Assembly: GCF_024543085.1 (NCBI RefSeq)
Contig: NZ_JANHNZ010000008.1
Coordinates: 23,381 to 87,380, forward strand
From: Granulicatella seriolae
GTDB lineage: Bacteria > Bacillota > Bacilli > Lactobacillales > Aerococcaceae
DNA: 64,000 nucleotides
Direction of reading: 5' to 3'
In this document: positions 7,686 to 15,817 of the stretch, in pieces
Position numbering within the stretch: position 1 is the stretch's first letter
How the letters are laid out: each line of letters starts with the position of its first letter
Notes under the pieces: model-generated
Databases searched by the model: none
Told to the model about the DNA's origin: nothing
The model's input: only the letters and a program-made list of their open reading frames with translations
Position numbers and translations under genes: made by a program

Positions 7686-9493
7686 TGAGAAGACCAACAA
7701 ATTACACCCGCCGCCCCCAAAATATGCGCCAAACCCTATCTGATTTGATGGGCTACCTATGGAAGAGCAAATGGAGCCTTTTCGTTGTCGTTATCGCCCT
7801 AATCATCTCTTCAGCTGCCGGAATTGCCGGAACCTACTTTATCCGTCCTTTAATCAATGATTTTATTGAAACCAAGGATATAGCTGGTTTGGGCCGTATG
7901 CTGATGGTGATTGCCTTAATTTATATTTTAGGAACTATCGCTTCTTATCTGGCCTCTCGCATTATGATTACCGTAGGCCAAAAGACCATCGAAGTCATGC
8001 GTAAGGATTTGTTTGACCACATTCAAGACCTACCTGTTCGCTTCTTTGACACCAATACGCACGGGGACCTTATGTCTCGCTTTACCAACGATTTTGATAG
8101 CATTCAAAACGCCTTCAACAACAGCTTTTCTATGATTATCACGTCAACCTTGCAGTTGGTCTTGACCTTTGTCATGATGGTTATCCTTTCCCCAATCTTG
8201 ACCGTTATCCTGATTATCATGGTGGCCATAATGACCTATATCGTTAAAGTCATCGGTGGTAAATCGGCAGCCTTCTTTTCCAAACAACAAAAGAGCCTAG
8301 GACAAGTCAATGCCTATGTCGAAGAACATATCGAAGGGCAAAAAGTCGTTAAAGTCTTTAACCATGAAGAGCGTGTGCTCAAAGAATTTGGCGAATTGAA
8401 TGATGATTTAAAAGAAACTGCCAACAATGCACAGTTTTTCTCCAACATCATGTTCCCAATCTTAGGCAACATTTCTTATGTTAACTATGCCTTAACCGCA
8501 GCAGCAGGGGGCTACTTAGTCGTCTTAGGCAGCATGGACGTAGGGGCCTTAGCCTCATTCCTACAATACTCCAGAACCTTTGGACAACCCTTAGCGCAAA
8601 TGTCGCAACAAACCAACGTCCTTCTAGCCGCTATGGCAGGGGCTGAGCGGATTTTTGCTATCCTTAAAGAGCCTAAAGAGATTGACGAAGGAACCGTTGT
8701 CCTTGACCAAAGTGACCCAGAGCATTGGGTTTGGGTGGACGGTGACAGCCGCATTCCAGTTATCGGTAATATCCAGCTGAAACATGTAGACTTCGGCTAT
8801 GTACCTGATGTGCCAATCCTAAAAGACATTAACGTCTGGGCAGAACCTGGTCTAAAAGTGGCCTTCGTTGGAGCAACCGGTGCCGGAAAAACAACCATCA
8901 CCAACCTAATCAACCGCTTCTACGAAATCAACGACGGGGTCATCACCTTTGACGAAATTCCAATTACTCGCATCAAAAAAGATGACCTACGCAAAACCAT
9001 TTCTATTGTGCTACAAGATACGCATCTCTTTACTGGGACAATTGCCGATAATATTCGCTATGGCCGACTAGACGCCAGTGATGACTCCGTGATTCAAGCA
9101 GCCAAATTGGCCAATGCACACAGTTTCATCAAGCGACTACCTCATGGCTACCAAACGGAGATTACCGGTGACGGAGATGGCTTGTCACAAGGACAGCGCC
9201 AGCTCTTGGCTATTGCCCGTGCTGCTGTTGCTAATCCAAAAGTGCTTATCTTGGATGAAGCCACCAGCTCTATCGATAGCCATACCGAGCTACTGATTAG
9301 CCGAGGCATGGACCAGTTGATGCAGGGACGGACCTCATTTGTTATTGCCCACCGCCTATCGACTATTCGTAACTCGGACGTGATTATGGTGATGGACCAC
9401 GGCGAGATTATCGAACGTGGCGACCACGAATCACTGATGGAGAAAAAAGGCATCTACTACAAACTCTATACCGGTCAAATCGAACTCGACTAG
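7685..9493 (+). CDS. Heterodimeric ABC exporter, half with canonical ATPase site
   Basis: A 602-residue half-transporter, partner of the preceding gene. It has a longer N-terminal tail (NYTRRPQNMRQTLSD), six membrane segments and a full catalytic set: Walker A GATGAGKTT, Walker B LILDEATSSID with catalytic Glu, and H-loop IAHRLS. The signature is LSQGQRQ, deviating from LSGGQ, which fits the family rule that the degenerate site takes its signature from this subunit. Compared with known pairs it is the LmrD/BmrD/TM288-like half. A terminator follows at 9502. Confidence 0.9.
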   Translation: MRRPTNYTRRPQNMRQTLSDLMGYLWKSKWSLFVVVIALIISSAAGIAGTYFIRPLINDFIETKDIAGLGRMLMVIALIYILGTIASYLASRIMITVGQKTIEVMRKDLFDHIQDLPVRFFDTNTHGDLMSRFTNDFDSIQNAFNNSFSMIITSTLQLVLTFVMMVILSPILTVILIIMVAIMTYIVKVIGGKSAAFFSKQQKSLGQVNAYVEEHIEGQKVVKVFNHEERVLKEFGELNDDLKETANNAQFFSNIMFPILGNISYVNYALTAAAGGYLVVLGSMDVGALASFLQYSRTFGQPLAQMSQQTNVLLAAMAGAERIFAILKEPKEIDEGTVVLDQSDPEHWVWVDGDSRIPVIGNIQLKHVDFGYVPDVPILKDINVWAEPGLKVAFVGATGAGKTTITNLINRFYEINDGVITFDEIPITRIKKDDLRKTISIVLQDTHLFTGTIADNIRYGRLDASDDSVIQAAKLANAHSFIKRLPHGYQTEITGDGDGLSQGQRQLLAIARAAVANPKVLILDEATSSIDSHTELLISRGMDQLMQGRTSFVIAHRLSTIRNSDVIMVMDHGEIIERGDHESLMEKKGIYYKLYTGQIELD

Positions 9494-9501
9494 ACCAAAT
9501 G

Positions 9502-9538
9502 AGATCCATCAAGCCAGTGAGCTTGGTGGATTTTCTTT
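9502..9538 (+). terminator. Terminator of the ABC exporter operon
   Basis: The stem ATCCATCAAGC/GCTTGGTGGAT is followed by TTTTCTTT. Confidence 0.8.
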
Positions 9539-9630
9539 AGAAATCGTAAAGCTGCCCCAAGAAAGATAAAAATATGCTATACTAGCCAAGAAAGCTTCAG
9601 AAATCAAAATAAAGGAATGACGAGTAACTT

Positions 9631-10404
9631 ATGATTACACTAAAATCAAGCCGAGAAATTGAGGCTATGGAAGAATCCGGTGCTATCCTAGCAGGGATTC
9701 ACCAAGAATTAAGAGACTTTATCAAACCAGGTGTCACCACTTGGGAAATCGATCAATTTGTTCATAAAAAAATTCTAGCTGCCGGAGCAAGTGCTCCACA
9801 AATCGGCTACGAAGGCTATAAATACGCTACTTGTACCAGCATCAATAACGAAATCTGTCACGGATTTCCACGCAAACAGCCTCTTAAATCAGGAGACTTG
9901 GTCAAGGTGGATTTCTGTGTGGACCTGAAAGGTGCCTTATCAGATTCCTGCTGGTCTTATATTGTAGGAGAATCCACTCCTGAATTGGATCATTTGTATG
10001 AAGTGACTAAAAAGGCTTTATACTTGGGAATCCAACAAGCACAAGTGGGTAACCGGATTGGGGACATTGGGCATGCTATCCAGACCTATGTGGAAGCTCA
10101 AGGCTTGTCCGTTGTGCGCGACTTTATCGGCCACGGCATTGGCCCAACGATTCACGAAAGCCCATCCGTACCTCACTACGGCCAAGCTGGTAAGGGGCTC
10201 CGTTTGAAAGAAGGCATGGTCATCACCATCGAGCCTATGGTAAACACAGGTACATGGAAATCTGAGATGGAAAGCAACGGCTGGACAGCTCATACCCTTG
10301 ATGGCGGATTAAGTTGTCAATTTGAACATAGTTTAGCTATTACCAAAGATGGTCCACGCATTTTGACCTTGCAGGCGGACCATCAAGAAGATGTGTTAGC
10401 ATAA
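9631..10404 (+). CDS. map: Methionine aminopeptidase, type I
   Basis: A 257-residue cytoplasmic metalloenzyme that removes the initiator Met from new proteins. Metal ligands are visible in order: Asp in VKVDFCVDL, Asp in LSDSCW, His in GHGIGPTIHE, Glu in TIEPMV and Glu in QFEHSLAI. The CHGFP segment carries the substrate-side His. Length is typical for the family. A TATACT box lies at 9578. The N terminus fits AAAGGA upstream of ATG 9631. Confidence 0.94.
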   Translation: MITLKSSREIEAMEESGAILAGIHQELRDFIKPGVTTWEIDQFVHKKILAAGASAPQIGYEGYKYATCTSINNEICHGFPRKQPLKSGDLVKVDFCVDLKGALSDSCWSYIVGESTPELDHLYEVTKKALYLGIQQAQVGNRIGDIGHAIQTYVEAQGLSVVRDFIGHGIGPTIHESPSVPHYGQAGKGLRLKEGMVITIEPMVNTGTWKSEMESNGWTAHTLDGGLSCQFEHSLAITKDGPRILTLQADHQEDVLA

Positions 10405-10435
10405 AAATTGTAGCAAAAAGATAGGAGTGGTAAAT

Positions 10436-11452
10436 GTGTCAATATTAGTAACAGGTGGAGCAGGGTATATCGGGAGTCATACCAGTATTGAACTAATTAA
10501 GGCAGGGTTAGATGTGGTGATAGTGGATGACTTTTCTAACAGCTCACCAGAAGTTTTGAACCGGATCGCTAAGATTACCGGAGTTCAGGTGCCATTTTAT
10601 GCAGGCTCTGTTTTGGACAAGGATTTCTTGAACAAGGTCTTTAGCCAAAACGACATTCAGTCGGTTATCCATTTTGCGGCCTTTAAAGCAGTGGGTGAAT
10701 CGGTTGAAAAACCCTTGGAGTACTATAAGAACAATATTTCTGGCACTATTGCACTGCTGGAAGTTATGACGGCTCACAAGGTTAAGGACATCGTCTTCAG
10801 TTCTAGTGCCACCGTTTACGGTATGAACAACCCGGTGCCATTTACCGAGGAGATGCCAACTTCAGCCACCAATCCTTACGGCTACACCAAAGTCATGCTG
10901 GAGCAAATCCTTAACGATGTGGCCTACGCTGATCCTGAGTGGTCGGTCACCAACCTGCGTTATTTCAACCCAATCGGTGCCCACGAATCCGGTCTCATCG
11001 GTGAAGCGCCAAATGGCATCCCTAACAACCTCATGCCTTACATTACGCAAGTGGCTGTGGGTAAGCTGCCGGAACTAAGTGTCTTCGGCGACGACTATGA
11101 TACCCCAGACGGCACCGGTGTTCGGGATTACATCCACGTGGTCGACCTAGCCAAAGGGCATGTGCTGGCTGTCAACTATAATCAAGCACACAAAGGGTCT
11201 AAAGTCTTCAACCTAGGCACCGGGATTGGCTACAGCGTCCTAGACCTCGTCAAAACCTTTTCAAGAGAAAATGGCGTTGAGATACCCTATGCCATCCGCC
11301 CACGCAGAGCCGGCGACATCGCATCATGCTACGCCAATGCTGAAAAAGCCGCAACTGAACTAGGCTGGACTGCTGAAAAAAATCTAGCCGATATGGTCCG
11401 CGACTCATGGAAATGGCAAAAAACCAATCCGAATGGGTATGAGAATAAATAG
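10436..11452 (+). CDS. galE: UDP-glucose 4-epimerase
   Basis: A 338-residue extended SDR enzyme interconverting UDP-glucose and UDP-galactose. It has the NAD-binding GGAGYIGSH at the N terminus, FSSSATVYG with the catalytic Ser/Thr, and the YGYTK motif with catalytic Tyr and Lys. Start: the ribosome site TAGGAG at 10422-10427 is 8 bases before GTG 10436, giving MSILVTGG; GTG 10427 overlaps the ribosome site and is rejected. It lies 31 bp after map and ends at a strong terminator. It could feed UDP-Gal to the capsule locus 4 kb downstream (inference). Confidence 0.94.
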   Translation: MSILVTGGAGYIGSHTSIELIKAGLDVVIVDDFSNSSPEVLNRIAKITGVQVPFYAGSVLDKDFLNKVFSQNDIQSVIHFAAFKAVGESVEKPLEYYKNNISGTIALLEVMTAHKVKDIVFSSSATVYGMNNPVPFTEEMPTSATNPYGYTKVMLEQILNDVAYADPEWSVTNLRYFNPIGAHESGLIGEAPNGIPNNLMPYITQVAVGKLPELSVFGDDYDTPDGTGVRDYIHVVDLAKGHVLAVNYNQAHKGSKVFNLGTGIGYSVLDLVKTFSRENGVEIPYAIRPRRAGDIASCYANAEKAATELGWTAEKNLADMVRDSWKWQKTNPNGYENK

Positions 11453-11468
11453 TTAAAATAAATTGATG

Positions 11469-11511
11469 AAAGCCACACAAGGAGCTTAGTGCTTACTTGT
11501 GTGGCTTTTTT
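11469..11511 (+). terminator. Terminator of galE
   Basis: The stem AAAGCCACACAAG/CTTGTGTGGCTTT is followed by a T run. Confidence 0.9.
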
Positions 11512-11558
11512 GGTGAGAAACCGAGGATGGTAAGAGTAAAACCCATTTCGAAATTATA

Positions 11559-11739
11559 AAAAAGTTTTGCGAGAATCTTATCAGAAATAAGAACGGTGGT
11601 TCCTTATAAACAAGGTGAGTCAAGGTCTCACTGGCTTAACTGTCTACGTGGCTGTAATCGGCGAAAGCACCAAATATCCACTGTACGCCAGCTATGCTCT
11701 ACACCGCTATTTCTGATAATATTTTCGCAAAACTCTTTT
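11559..11739. repeat. LPR palindrome, long form (copy 4)
   Basis: Outer arms GTTTTGCGAGAATCTTATC and GATAATATTTTCGCAAAAC pair with few mismatches. The stem sequence is unlike other copies, yet the core (GGTCTCACTGGCTTAACTG, CGTGGCTGT, CAGCTATGCT, CACCG) is shared. Confidence 0.85.
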
Positions 11740-11811
11740 GTTGTAATAGGGATTTTTTGTTTAGTTTCATAAAGGGGCTTAAATTGAGAAGGGTTTGAGA
11801 TAAATGTTTTC

Positions 11812-12340
11812 AATTATGAGAAAAAAGCTTTAAAACAATCCTTTAACGAGGAATAAAAGCAGTTTATTCCTCGTTAGAGAGCCAAAACAGGTCCTTTTTC
11901 TCATAACCCCCCCAAATTTAGTCGAATCAAAAGCAAAAGAGCTCAAAAAATGAAGAATTATGAGAAAAGAGCTCAAAAACAAGTCCCTAACGAGGAATAA
12001 AAGTAGTTTATTCCTCGTTGGGGAGCCAAAACAGGTTATTTTTCTCATAATCCCCCCAAGTTTAGTCGAATCAAGAGCAAAAGAGCTCAGAAAATGAAAA
12101 ATTATGAGAAAAGAGCTCAAAAAGAAGTCCCTAACGAGGAATAAAAGCAGTTTATTCCTCGTTGGAGAGCCAAAACAGGTTATTTTTCTCATAATCCCCC
12201 CAAATTTAGTCGAATCAAGAGCAAAAGAGCTCAAAAAATGAAGAATTATGAGAAAAGAGCTCAAAAACAAGTATCTAACGAGGAATAAAAGCAGTTTATT
12301 CCTCGTTAGAGAGCTTAAACAGCTCTATTTTCTCATAATC
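11812..12340. repeat. Tandem array of four palindromes, 144-bp period
   Basis: Units begin at about 11812, 11956, 12100 and 12244. Outer arms are AATTATGAGAAAA and TTTTCTCATAAT; the inner hairpin is AACGAGGAATAAA/TTTATTCCTCGTT. Because 144 is a multiple of three, long open frames run through the array on both strands; these are treated as by-products. The array fills the gap between galE and the ComK-like gene. Confidence 0.88.
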
Positions 12341-12387
12341 GACCAATCCCAACCACCGCCCCCAATACAAAAAGCCCACTCAAAAAC

Positions 12388-13200
12388 TCACTCCTGCATT
12401 TTCTCCAAGTCCTCCAACTCCCAGCCTAGGTCATCGGCGACTGATTTTAGTGCTTCATGGCGGATTTTTTCTGACAAGGTCGAAAACAATTCCTCAATGC
12501 CATCGACCACTGATTCCTCATCATTAACAGGCTGTCGAAAGGTACGCCCCAGAGAATGTGGACTTGTCTCAATCGTCATGGCCAACCAAGTTTTCATAAG
12601 CTCCGCCAGCATTGATTTCAAGGCCATAATATTTTTAAGATAGGTAAAGTAAGGCGTCGCACCGCGCTTGTTGCCCTCGTAAGTCACAGTCAGCTGATGA
12701 GGGTAGTGCAGCAACAACTGATTGTGACTATAGTCATACTGCAGCAAATGGTGGTAGGCAAACCAATGATGATGCCGCCTATGTGAGGTAGAAGACTTGG
12801 GAAAGAAGAGCAATTGTCCAATGCCATAAGGGGAGCGGTAATGCCTGCCAAGATAATGCTGATAAGTGGTGGAGACTATCTGACGTGGCAACCCCATCTG
12901 CTTTTCGAACCGGCTAAGTATGGTGCTAGTTGTTTCTTTGCTCTTAAAGATCTGACCACTCGCAACAAAAATCAAGCTAGAGAACTGACTTCCTAGACCA
13001 TGAATAGAGATCAAAGCAAGCGTCTGCCTATCCATCAAATACCGCTCACACTCACTCGACCTAGCCAATAGCGCCTCAACATCCAGCCGATCAATATCAA
13101 TATTCAGTGGGCAAACAGAAGATTGACTCTCTTCAACGCTTAAGTATTCAAACGACTTATCAGATAAGTCTAATTTTTTCTTTTTTCGGACTACGTTCAC
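12388..13200 (-). CDS. ComK-like competence transcription factor
   Basis: A 270-residue protein. The central third resembles ComK of Bacillus: a YLGRHYRSPYGIG segment followed by QLLFFPKSSTSHRR and a Trp-containing HHHWFAYHH, matching ComK's FFGSSYAGR, QIFLFPTLSSTRP and CGWISHVHV in order and spacing. The protein is longer than B. subtilis ComK (192 residues), with extra N- and C-terminal parts; the C terminus is acidic. ComK binds pairs of A/T boxes and turns on DNA-uptake genes. It is transcribed away from a sigma-factor gene at 13485. The match was judged by eye and needs a profile search. Confidence 0.6.
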   Translation of the reverse strand: MNVVRKKKKLDLSDKSFEYLSVEESQSSVCPLNIDIDRLDVEALLARSSECERYLMDRQTLALISIHGLGSQFSSLIFVASGQIFKSKETTSTILSRFEKQMGLPRQIVSTTYQHYLGRHYRSPYGIGQLLFFPKSSTSHRRHHHWFAYHHLLQYDYSHNQLLLHYPHQLTVTYEGNKRGATPYFTYLKNIMALKSMLAELMKTWLAMTIETSPHSLGRTFRQPVNDEESVVDGIEELFSTLSEKIRHEALKSVADDLGWELEDLEKMQE

Positions 13201-13349
13201 TAAATAACCTCATTTCCTTTTAAAAATATGTAGTAAAAACGATAATGCGATAACTACTACCCTTATTAAATCCCATAATAGAAATTTTGTCTAGAGGAAA
13301 ATGATAAAAAAGTAACAAATCAACTCTAAGTATAATAATTAGACAGATT

Positions 13350-13395
13350 TCGCATAAAAACAAGTAATTTTTACATAAAAAATGACCATTTTCCA
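13350..13395. promoter_or_regulatory. Pair of A-tract/T-tract boxes between comK-like and sigma genes
   Basis: AAAAACAAGTAATTTTT and AAAATGACCATTTT lie next to each other in the divergent intergenic region. They resemble the AAAA-N5-TTTT half-boxes bound in pairs by ComK, but their inner spacing is 6-7 rather than 5. This is a weak candidate site for autoregulation. Confidence 0.3.
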
Positions 13396-13484
13396 ACTTT
13401 GAAAAAACCATTTGCAGCTATTAAACTAACAAATGAGCAAGGCCTTGTATCTTTTCGGACAGCGCAACCGAGAAGGAAAAGAAG

Positions 13485-14024
13485 ATGCAAGATTGGAAAA
13501 ACCTATCAGAAGAGACCACAAACAAACTATTAGAGCAGTACGAGCCCTTAATTCACCACACCTTAAAAACCATGAACCTAACCAGCTACCACACTGACTA
13601 TCAGGATCTCTTACAAAATGGGCGAATCCTTTTAATAGAAGCCTACCTGACCAGTAAGGAAGACGCCTTTGAAGAACCAAGCCGTTACCGCTTCGCCAAC
13701 TATGCCAAAAAATCCATACGTTGGATGTGCCTAGACCATTTCCGCAAAACCAACAAAATCTCGCAAAAAGAAGTCATAACCGGCGACCAAGTACTCGTAG
13801 ATACTCAAGACCTACAACACGAGCACGACTACCAAAGCCTAGAATATAAGGAGCTACTAGACAAGATACAAAGAAAACTCAGCCCACATGAATGGCAAGT
13901 CTTTCTAGCCCTATTAGATGAAGAAAAGAGCCGCAAACAAATCGCAGCGGACTTGCAAATAGATCGCAAACGCCTCTACCGCCAACGAAAAAGAATCCAA
14001 GAAAAAATAAAAGTTTTTTTCTAA
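13485..14024 (+). CDS. Sigma-70-family factor, ComX/SigH-like
   Basis: A 179-residue small sigma factor. Region 2 is seen at residues about 15-85 (YEPLIHHTLK, DYQDLLQNGRILLIEAY, RFANYAKKSIRWMCLDHFRK) and a region-4 helix-turn-helix at the end (LSPHEWQVFLALLDEEKSRK, then IAADLQIDRKRLYRQRKRI). Size and layout match the competence sigma factors ComX/SigX/SigH of lactic acid bacteria and the small SigH-like factors. No anti-sigma gene is adjacent. AAGGAAAAG precedes ATG 13485. Two small genes and an amidase follow on the same strand, probably as its targets or co-transcribed partners (inference). Confidence 0.72.
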   Translation: MQDWKNLSEETTNKLLEQYEPLIHHTLKTMNLTSYHTDYQDLLQNGRILLIEAYLTSKEDAFEEPSRYRFANYAKKSIRWMCLDHFRKTNKISQKEVITGDQVLVDTQDLQHEHDYQSLEYKELLDKIQRKLSPHEWQVFLALLDEEKSRKQIAADLQIDRKRLYRQRKRIQEKIKVFF

Positions 14025-14106
14025 ACAGTGGGACACATGAGGAAGTTCTGACGTTCTTATAGGTGTAGACGTCGACAACTACAAAAACACTTGAGGAGGA
14101 AACACC

Positions 14107-14319
14107 ATGTCAACATCATTTGAAAAAGCAAGCATCGAACTTTACCACTTAGATGCAGAAACTGAAAAGATTAAAAAGTATAAATCACTAGGAAATCTAG
14201 TGGACCAAGTACCAGCTGATTCCGTTAAGGCTATCGTTGAAGGGATGAATGCCCTGACCAACCAAACTGCCAGCCACGCTATCGTGGTCAATCGCCAACG
14301 CCACACGCTGGACAACTAA
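14107..14319 (+). CDS. Small conserved protein, DUF1659-like
   Basis: A 70-residue protein of unknown function beginning MSTSFEKASIELYHLDAETE. Its pairing with a DUF2922-like protein directly downstream, each behind a near-identical AGGAGGAAACA ribosome site, is the arrangement known for DUF1659/DUF2922 gene pairs in Firmicutes. No membrane segment or signal peptide is present. Biochemical role unknown. Confidence 0.6.
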   Translation: MSTSFEKASIELYHLDAETEKIKKYKSLGNLVDQVPADSVKAIVEGMNALTNQTASHAIVVNRQRHTLDN

Positions 14320-14347
14320 TAGACCATAAAAACTAGGAGGAAACATC

Positions 14348-14575
14348 ATGCCAAAAACAGCCCAATTCTTATTCAAATCAAGCCAAGGAAAAACAAAAAT
14401 CCTAAACATCGCTAACCCAAAAGAAGGCCTAGACGAAGAGACAGCCCGCCAAGCCATGGAAAAAATCGCCGCAACAAAAGCCTTCCAAGTAGATGACGTA
14501 GAAATCTACCAAACACCATACGCCGCTAAATACGTAGAACGTTCTGAAGAACAAATCTTTACAACAAAGAAATAG
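14348..14575 (+). CDS. Small conserved protein, DUF2922-like
   Basis: A 75-residue protein with QFLFKSSQGKTKILNIANPK near the start, then EETARQAMEKIAATKAFQ. This matches the DUF2922 pattern of a short beta hairpin followed by a helix. It lies 28 bp after the DUF1659-like gene and before a terminator-like hairpin. Soluble, function unknown. These pairs often sit near cell-wall hydrolases or sigma factors, as here. Confidence 0.62.
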   Translation: MPKTAQFLFKSSQGKTKILNIANPKEGLDEETARQAMEKIAATKAFQVDDVEIYQTPYAAKYVERSEEQIFTTKK

Positions 14576-14588
14576 TGCTTTCCAACAG

Positions 14589-14625
14589 GTAAGGGCTAGG
14601 GCTTATCTAATCACTAGCCCCTTAC
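14589..14625 (+). terminator. Terminator-like hairpin after the DUF2922 gene
   Basis: GTAAGGGCTAG pairs with CTAGCCCCTTAC with one bulge. The downstream run is weak (TAAAAA), so it may be a processing or attenuation hairpin instead. Confidence 0.5.
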
Positions 14626-14672
14626 TAAAAATGACAATCATGAAACGACATCAAAAATTTCTGACTGCTTAC

Positions 14673-14713
14673 AAACATTTGAGTTGCAAGAGACTCTAGC
14701 GACTCAAATGTTT
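14673..14713. promoter_or_regulatory. Strong hairpin upstream of the amidase gene
   Basis: AAACATTTGAGT and ACTCAAATGTTT pair perfectly, with a second AGAG/CTCT stem inside. There is no T tract. It lies about 50 bases before the amidase start, so it could be an operator or an mRNA structure controlling the hydrolase. Confidence 0.5.
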
Positions 14714-14764
14714 AAGCACAACACCTAACCAATCTGCTATTACCAATAAAGAAAGGCCTAGCCC

Positions 14765-15523
14765 ATGACCTACACCATTGAACAATCTCTACTTCCCATC
14801 TTTCAACAACCCCTACCAGCCCCAAAATTCATCATCGCCCACGAATCAGGCAATTCCAACAATGTTGGACCCAAGGCCTTGGACAATGAAGTAGCCTACA
14901 TGAAACGCATGGCAGCAAGCACCGGAGTCTATGTATCGCACTGGGTAGGCGGCGGTGGACGCATTATCCAGATTGCCAAAACCGGACACATCCAACACGG
15001 AGCAGGGCGCTTTGCCAATCCCTATAGCTATGCCCAAGTAGAACTAGCCCGCACCAATCAAGCAACCCAATTCCAAAAAGACTACCGAGCCTACATCTGG
15101 CTGTTAAGAAAACTAGCAAATGAAGCCAAAATCCCCTTAACCCTCAATAGTGGCGCCAGTATCTACTCCCCCGGCATTAAGACCCATAGCTGGGTTTCCA
15201 AATACCTAGGAGGCACTTATCATGCAGACCCAGACGCCTACCTAGCTTCATTTGGTATTAGTATGCAGCAGTTTGCCCGCGATTTGGAACGTGGCTTGGA
15301 AGTAGGCCCACCATCTATAACCCCAAACCCAAAGCCCCACTGCGCAACCTGCACCTGCCAATTCACCAAGCAGAATAAAGCCAAGGTGCACGTCGTCGTA
15401 AAAGGCGATACCCTGTGGAGCATCGCTAAACGTTACCAAACAACCGTCACCCAACTAAAATATAAGAATAAAATAGAAGGAAACCTCATCAAACCAGGTC
15501 AAGTATTGGACTTGTCCCTATAG
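14765..15523 (+). CDS. N-acetylmuramoyl-L-alanine amidase with LysM domain
   Basis: A 252-residue peptidoglycan hydrolase. An amidase_2-type domain covers residues about 15-180 (FIIAHESGN with the first zinc His, GAGRFANPYSYAQVEL, and HADPDAYLASFG near its end). A short Pro/Cys linker and one LysM repeat follow (VVVKGDTLWSIAKRYQTT, then IKPGQVLDLSL). There is no signal peptide, as in phage endolysins or enzymes released by lysis of sibling cells. It follows the sigma-factor and two small genes, and a terminator follows. A phage origin is possible, but no other phage gene is visible nearby. Confidence 0.85.
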   Translation: MTYTIEQSLLPIFQQPLPAPKFIIAHESGNSNNVGPKALDNEVAYMKRMAASTGVYVSHWVGGGGRIIQIAKTGHIQHGAGRFANPYSYAQVELARTNQATQFQKDYRAYIWLLRKLANEAKIPLTLNSGASIYSPGIKTHSWVSKYLGGTYHADPDAYLASFGISMQQFARDLERGLEVGPPSITPNPKPHCATCTCQFTKQNKAKVHVVVKGDTLWSIAKRYQTTVTQLKYKNKIEGNLIKPGQVLDLSL

Positions 15524-15540
15524 CTATCATAAAACACCGA

Positions 15541-15577
15541 AAGTATCTTGTTGCATTTGTAACAAGGTGCTTTTTTT
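15541..15577 (+). terminator. Terminator of the amidase gene
   Basis: AAGTATCTTGTT pairs with AACAAGGTGCTT (two G-T pairs), followed by seven T. Confidence 0.85.
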
Positions 15578-15817
15578 AGTATAATAAAGTGATTATGATC
15601 AGTTCACTAACCAAACAGAGCTACAAGTAGAAAAAAATTAAGGAAGTTTAAATTTTTGCAGAATTAACAAGTCTTAAAGCGAATACATTTAAAGAATAGC
15701 TTGAAATACTACTGGTTTTTAGTACAATTGAATATATTAGATGAATTCTGTTTTAATGCTATTTAAGGTAATGATTAAAAAAAGATAGAAACATATTGAC
15801 TAAGTAGGAGGAGAAAA

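Noticed and set aside
11830..12270. A 146-codon open frame on the minus strand through the repeat array
   Set aside because: It arises because the 144-bp repeat is a multiple of three; there is no ribosome site, and the same happens on the other strand and at 36664-37039.
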